Source of the DNA: Naumovozyma dairenensis CBS 421
Lineage: Eukaryota; Ascomycota; Saccharomycetes; Saccharomycetales; Saccharomycetaceae
Assembly (NCBI RefSeq): GCF_000227115.2
Contig: NC_016481.1
Span: 761,259 to 825,258 of the forward strand
Length of the DNA stretch: 64,000 bases
Direction: 5' to 3'
The notes beneath the pieces are model-generated. The model was given only the letters and a program-made list of their open reading frames with translations. It was not told the origin of the DNA and made no database searches. Shown here in pieces: positions 61,369 through 64,000 of this stretch. Numbering within the stretch: position 1 is the stretch's first letter; every line of letters begins with the position of its first letter. The translations under genes were made by a program, and so were the position numbers.

Positions 61369-62493
61369 ATGTCATCTAAGACTGTCGAAAAACCAATTCC
61401 AACTTTTGAAGGATCCGTTGAGCAATTCCTTATTGGGTATGGTCAGGGAGCAGATTTGAAGGAGCCAAAGTTTGAAGTACTCTCAACGATAAGATATGAC
61501 CCTAATTTGGGGCAATCTGACTCTGGAAAACGGAATAATAATGGTCCATCTGAAGTGAGAAATAACGGTAAGATAGAATTAAATTTTGACCCAAAGACAG
61601 GTTCAGATTTTATAGAATTATTCTTATCGGATACAACGCCATCACGCAGATATATTTCAATTGGTGACAGCTGCAAGCGACCCCCAAGCTGGAAATATGT
61701 ATCATCATTGTCACCTTATTATAAACTCTTTTATGAGAGATTCTTTCTGCTGGATTTCCATTATATACGAATAAATGCTGCGATAGCAGCTTTTGGCTGG
61801 AACTATCATATCACTATTGAAGATCTTTTAGCAGCATTGATCCATGCCCTTCAAGAGGGAATGGAATACGACACTATCCAAGAGGAGCTGGATTATCTTC
61901 TATCAAGAAAAGACATTTACAAAATGAGAGTCTTAGCTTCTTTAGGGGGAAAATTCAAGGTGGAAGCTCATCTATTATCTCAGAGCAATGATGATACTAA
62001 CAATGATTCAACCCAAGAATATTTCCAACACACCCTACTTAGAGGACTCAAGTCTAATGTTAATAATTGGGATGTATTTATAAATAATGAATTTATCAAT
62101 GTTTCGTTATTTACATATTTGAAGACTACCAAAAGAGAACATTACACTAAAGCAAGAAATTTAATGAGTGAATTGAGTAAATCGTACAATAAAGATTTAC
62201 CAACAACTAAGAAAAGTGAAATTTTGGTATATAATAAAAGTAATGAGTTAATGGAAGGCTCAATAACGAACGTTGCAGTTTGGAGCGAAAAGGAGGGAAC
62301 ATACGTGACACCGAAAGCATCATCAGGGTGTCTACGTGGAACGATGAGGAAATATTTACTGCAGGCTGGCCATATTAAAGAGGGTCATATCCACATTGAT
62401 TCGCTATATGATGGTGAAGAGATTCTATTGTTTAATGGTATTATGGGTTGCGTTAAAGGTACCATTAGAAAATTTAGTACGCAAACTGTATGA
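61369..62493 (+). CDS. ABZ2: Aminodeoxychorismate lyase Abz2
   Basis: The 374-residue protein (same length as yeast Abz2) is the class IV aminotransferase-fold, PLP-dependent lyase that converts 4-amino-4-deoxychorismate to p-aminobenzoate for folate synthesis. The C-terminal fold-type IV features are visible: SNELMEGSITNVAVWSEKEG, followed by TPKASSGCLRGTMRKYLLQ, which forms the PLP-phosphate pocket and end wall. The gene follows HSH155, as YMR289W follows YMR288W. Confidence 0.93.
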   Translation: MSSKTVEKPIPTFEGSVEQFLIGYGQGADLKEPKFEVLSTIRYDPNLGQSDSGKRNNNGPSEVRNNGKIELNFDPKTGSDFIELFLSDTTPSRRYISIGDSCKRPPSWKYVSSLSPYYKLFYERFFLLDFHYIRINAAIAAFGWNYHITIEDLLAALIHALQEGMEYDTIQEELDYLLSRKDIYKMRVLASLGGKFKVEAHLLSQSNDDTNNDSTQEYFQHTLLRGLKSNVNNWDVFINNEFINVSLFTYLKTTKREHYTKARNLMSELSKSYNKDLPTTKKSEILVYNKSNELMEGSITNVAVWSEKEGTYVTPKASSGCLRGTMRKYLLQAGHIKEGHIHIDSLYDGEEILLFNGIMGCVKGTIRKFSTQTV

Positions 62494-62713
62494 GCAGTTT
62501 ATCTATTTTTTTTGTCGATCTTGTTGTGCATCATATACTTACTAAGTTACATATTACTAGACTATATAAGCATATCTATGAAGTATAGCGGATCGAAAAA
62601 TAAGCACATGCATATCTTCATATATGAGACATTAGAAAGTTTATAACATTATAGATACATATAAATATATATTACTTTTATTTTATTTACTTTTACACTA
62701 TTTTCTGGCGAAG

Positions 62714-64000
62714 TTAAACTTGTTTACCACCGTACAAATTTCTCCATTGTTCAACTTGTTTTTCATCAATACGGTGGAATAAATATTCAGCTTTATTAAT
62801 ATTGTGACCTTCCAAGATAGCCAAATGGAATTCTTCATCAATCTTTAAAGCAGGAGCATTCAACATCTTATAAATCTTTTCGGCAGTTTCTGGCATGAAT
62901 GGGTAAATCAATGAAGTAACAGTATAGATGATATTCAAACCTACACCAACAACAGCATCTGATTTAGCTGGGAATTGAGAGAACAAACTGTTATCTAGTT
63001 TATTTTCTTGTAAAAACAAATTACCACGTGCACTTAATGACATGGCTAATTCTAACCCACTTCTTTCATGACCATATTCCATCTTTTCAACGTAAGACTT
63101 CAATATCACATCAATATCTTTCTTCAAGCCATCGTAGTTTGGAACTTGCTTATGATCATATTTTGGAACAACACCGTTATACTTAGCGTTAACGAATTTG
63201 ATTAATCTGTTAACAAAATTACCTAAGTTAGCCAACAGTTCAGAATTGTTTCTTGCAACAAAATCATCCCATGAGAAATGAGAATCACTTGATTCAGGTC
63301 TAACAGATGCCAAATAATATCTCCAGACACTTGGAGAAACACCTGAATCTTGAGCGTTATTACCAAAGACACCAACGCCTCTACTCTTGGAGAATTTACC
63401 ACCTTCGTATTGTAAGTATTCTGTAGTATTCAAATGATGTAACATAGTCCATTCGTCACCAGTACCTAGTTGAGAACCTGGGAAAACGACTGTATGGAAA
63501 GGAACATTATCTTTACCCATAAATTGGTATAATTTAACATTTTCTGGATCTTTCCACCATTGTTCCCATTTTTTAGTGTAGTTAGCAGTAATAGATACGT
63601 AACCAATAGTGGCATCGAACCAAACGTAAAGAACCTTATCTTTATATTTTTCTAATGGAACTGGTGTACCCCAAACTAAATCTCTCGTGATACAACGAGG
63701 TTTCAAACCATCCTTTAACCAAGAATTGGTAATGGTCTTAGAGTTCTTTGACCATTGTCCTTCTTCAGAAGATTTTTCAACCCATTTGGCAATGCTTGGT
63801 TCTAATTTATCTAATGATAAAAAGATATGATCTGAGAATTTTGGAATTGGTGTAGCGTTATCTAATTTACAACGAGGGTTAATTAATTCAAAAGGATCTA
63901 ACAAACCACCACACTTATCACATTGATCACCTCTTGCGTCTTCATAATGACATTTTGGACATTCCCCTTCGACGTATCTATCAGCCAAGTAGGAATTATG
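62714..64000 (-). CDS. MES1: Methionyl-tRNA synthetase, cytosolic, C-terminal part
   Basis: The gene is read leftward; its 5' portion lies beyond the right edge. The frame is open to base 64000, and the first visible residues are HNSYLADRYVEGECPKC. About 428 of some 750 residues are present. Visible parts are the zinc-binding CPKC/CDKC connective peptide, the class I signature loop FSKSRG (the KMSKS equivalent) in GGKFSKSRGVGVFG, and the anticodon-binding helical domain around LANLGNFVNRLIKFV. It charges tRNA-Met and in yeast associates with Arc1. S. cerevisiae MES1 is YGR264C, so this is another junction relative to that genome. Confidence 0.96.
   Translation of the reverse strand, partial: HNSYLADRYVEGECPKCHYEDARGDQCDKCGGLLDPFELINPRCKLDNATPIPKFSDHIFLSLDKLEPSIAKWVEKSSEEGQWSKNSKTITNSWLKDGLKPRCITRDLVWGTPVPLEKYKDKVLYVWFDATIGYVSITANYTKKWEQWWKDPENVKLYQFMGKDNVPFHTVVFPGSQLGTGDEWTMLHHLNTTEYLQYEGGKFSKSRGVGVFGNNAQDSGVSPSVWRYYLASVRPESSDSHFSWDDFVARNNSELLANLGNFVNRLIKFVNAKYNGVVPKYDHKQVPNYDGLKKDIDVILKSYVEKMEYGHERSGLELAMSLSARGNLFLQENKLDNSLFSQFPAKSDAVVGVGLNIIYTVTSLIYPFMPETAEKIYKMLNAPALKIDEEFHLAILEGHNINKAEYLFHRIDEKQVEQWRNLYGGKQV

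Overview
This window is chromosomal DNA from a budding yeast of the Saccharomycetaceae. Genes are intron-poor, AT-rich and closely packed on both strands, and nearly every long ORF is a recognisable orthologue of a Saccharomyces cerevisiae gene. From PRP8 to GPI16 the order follows the right arm of S. cerevisiae chromosome VIII (YHR165C to YHR188C): PRP8, CDC23, THP2, MTG2, NMD3, ATG7, SPC97, ENO, CTR2, FMO1, STB5, OYE, tRNA-Thr, SVP26, YHR182W/RGD3, GND, SSP1, PFS1, tRNA-Val, KOG1, IKI1, GPI16. Two departures suggest a post-whole-genome-duplication lineage, perhaps of the Naumovozyma/Kazachstania kind (inference). PUP2, which sits beside ENO1 on the sister chromosome VII track in S. cerevisiae, lies here between ATG7 and SPC97. 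DBP8, expected between MTG2 and NMD3, is absent. Synteny breaks left of PRP8 (an unidentified, reading-frame-broken gene runs off the edge) and right of GPI16, where HSH155, ABZ2 and the 3' part of MES1 follow.

Regions: 1-8.1 kb unidentified gene and the spliceosome core gene PRP8; 8.5-18.9 kb cell cycle (CDC23), mRNA export (THP2), mitochondrial and cytosolic ribosome biogenesis (MTG2, NMD3), autophagy (ATG7) and proteasome (PUP2, with a PACE box); 19-25 kb a 1.3 kb non-genic stretch, a possible 58-codon gene, SPC97 and a glycolytic enolase with a Rap1/Gcr1-type promoter; 25.4-40.2 kb copper transport plus a flavin/NADPH group (FMO1, STB5, OYE, GND) in which the same Stb5-type motif occurs upstream of FMO1, STB5 and GND; 40.6-43.5 kb two sporulation genes; 43.6-49.4 kb a tRNA-Val gene with a nearly intact Ty3/gypsy-class retrotransposon inserted just upstream of it; 49.6-64 kb TORC1 subunit KOG1, Elongator subunit IKI1, GPI transamidase GPI16, splicing factor HSH155, folate gene ABZ2 and MES1.

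The most notable item is the retrotransposon at 43697-49379. It has 6-bp terminal inverted repeats, a 5-bp TACAT target duplication, an initiator-tRNA-Met primer site and a polypurine tract. Its gag starts inside the LTR and runs through the primer site, as in Ty1, but its pol domain order is of the Ty3/gypsy type. The gag-pol junction carries the heptamer GCG-AGG-C, which combines the P-site codon of the Ty3 +1 frameshift signal with the A-site/next-base part of the Ty1 signal. It sits 8-12 bp from the mature 5' end of a tRNA gene, close to where Ty3 integrates. Several frame breaks (unidentified left gene, YHR182W, gag) and an N-gap inside the 5' LTR suggest single-base indel errors in the assembly, or recent decay.
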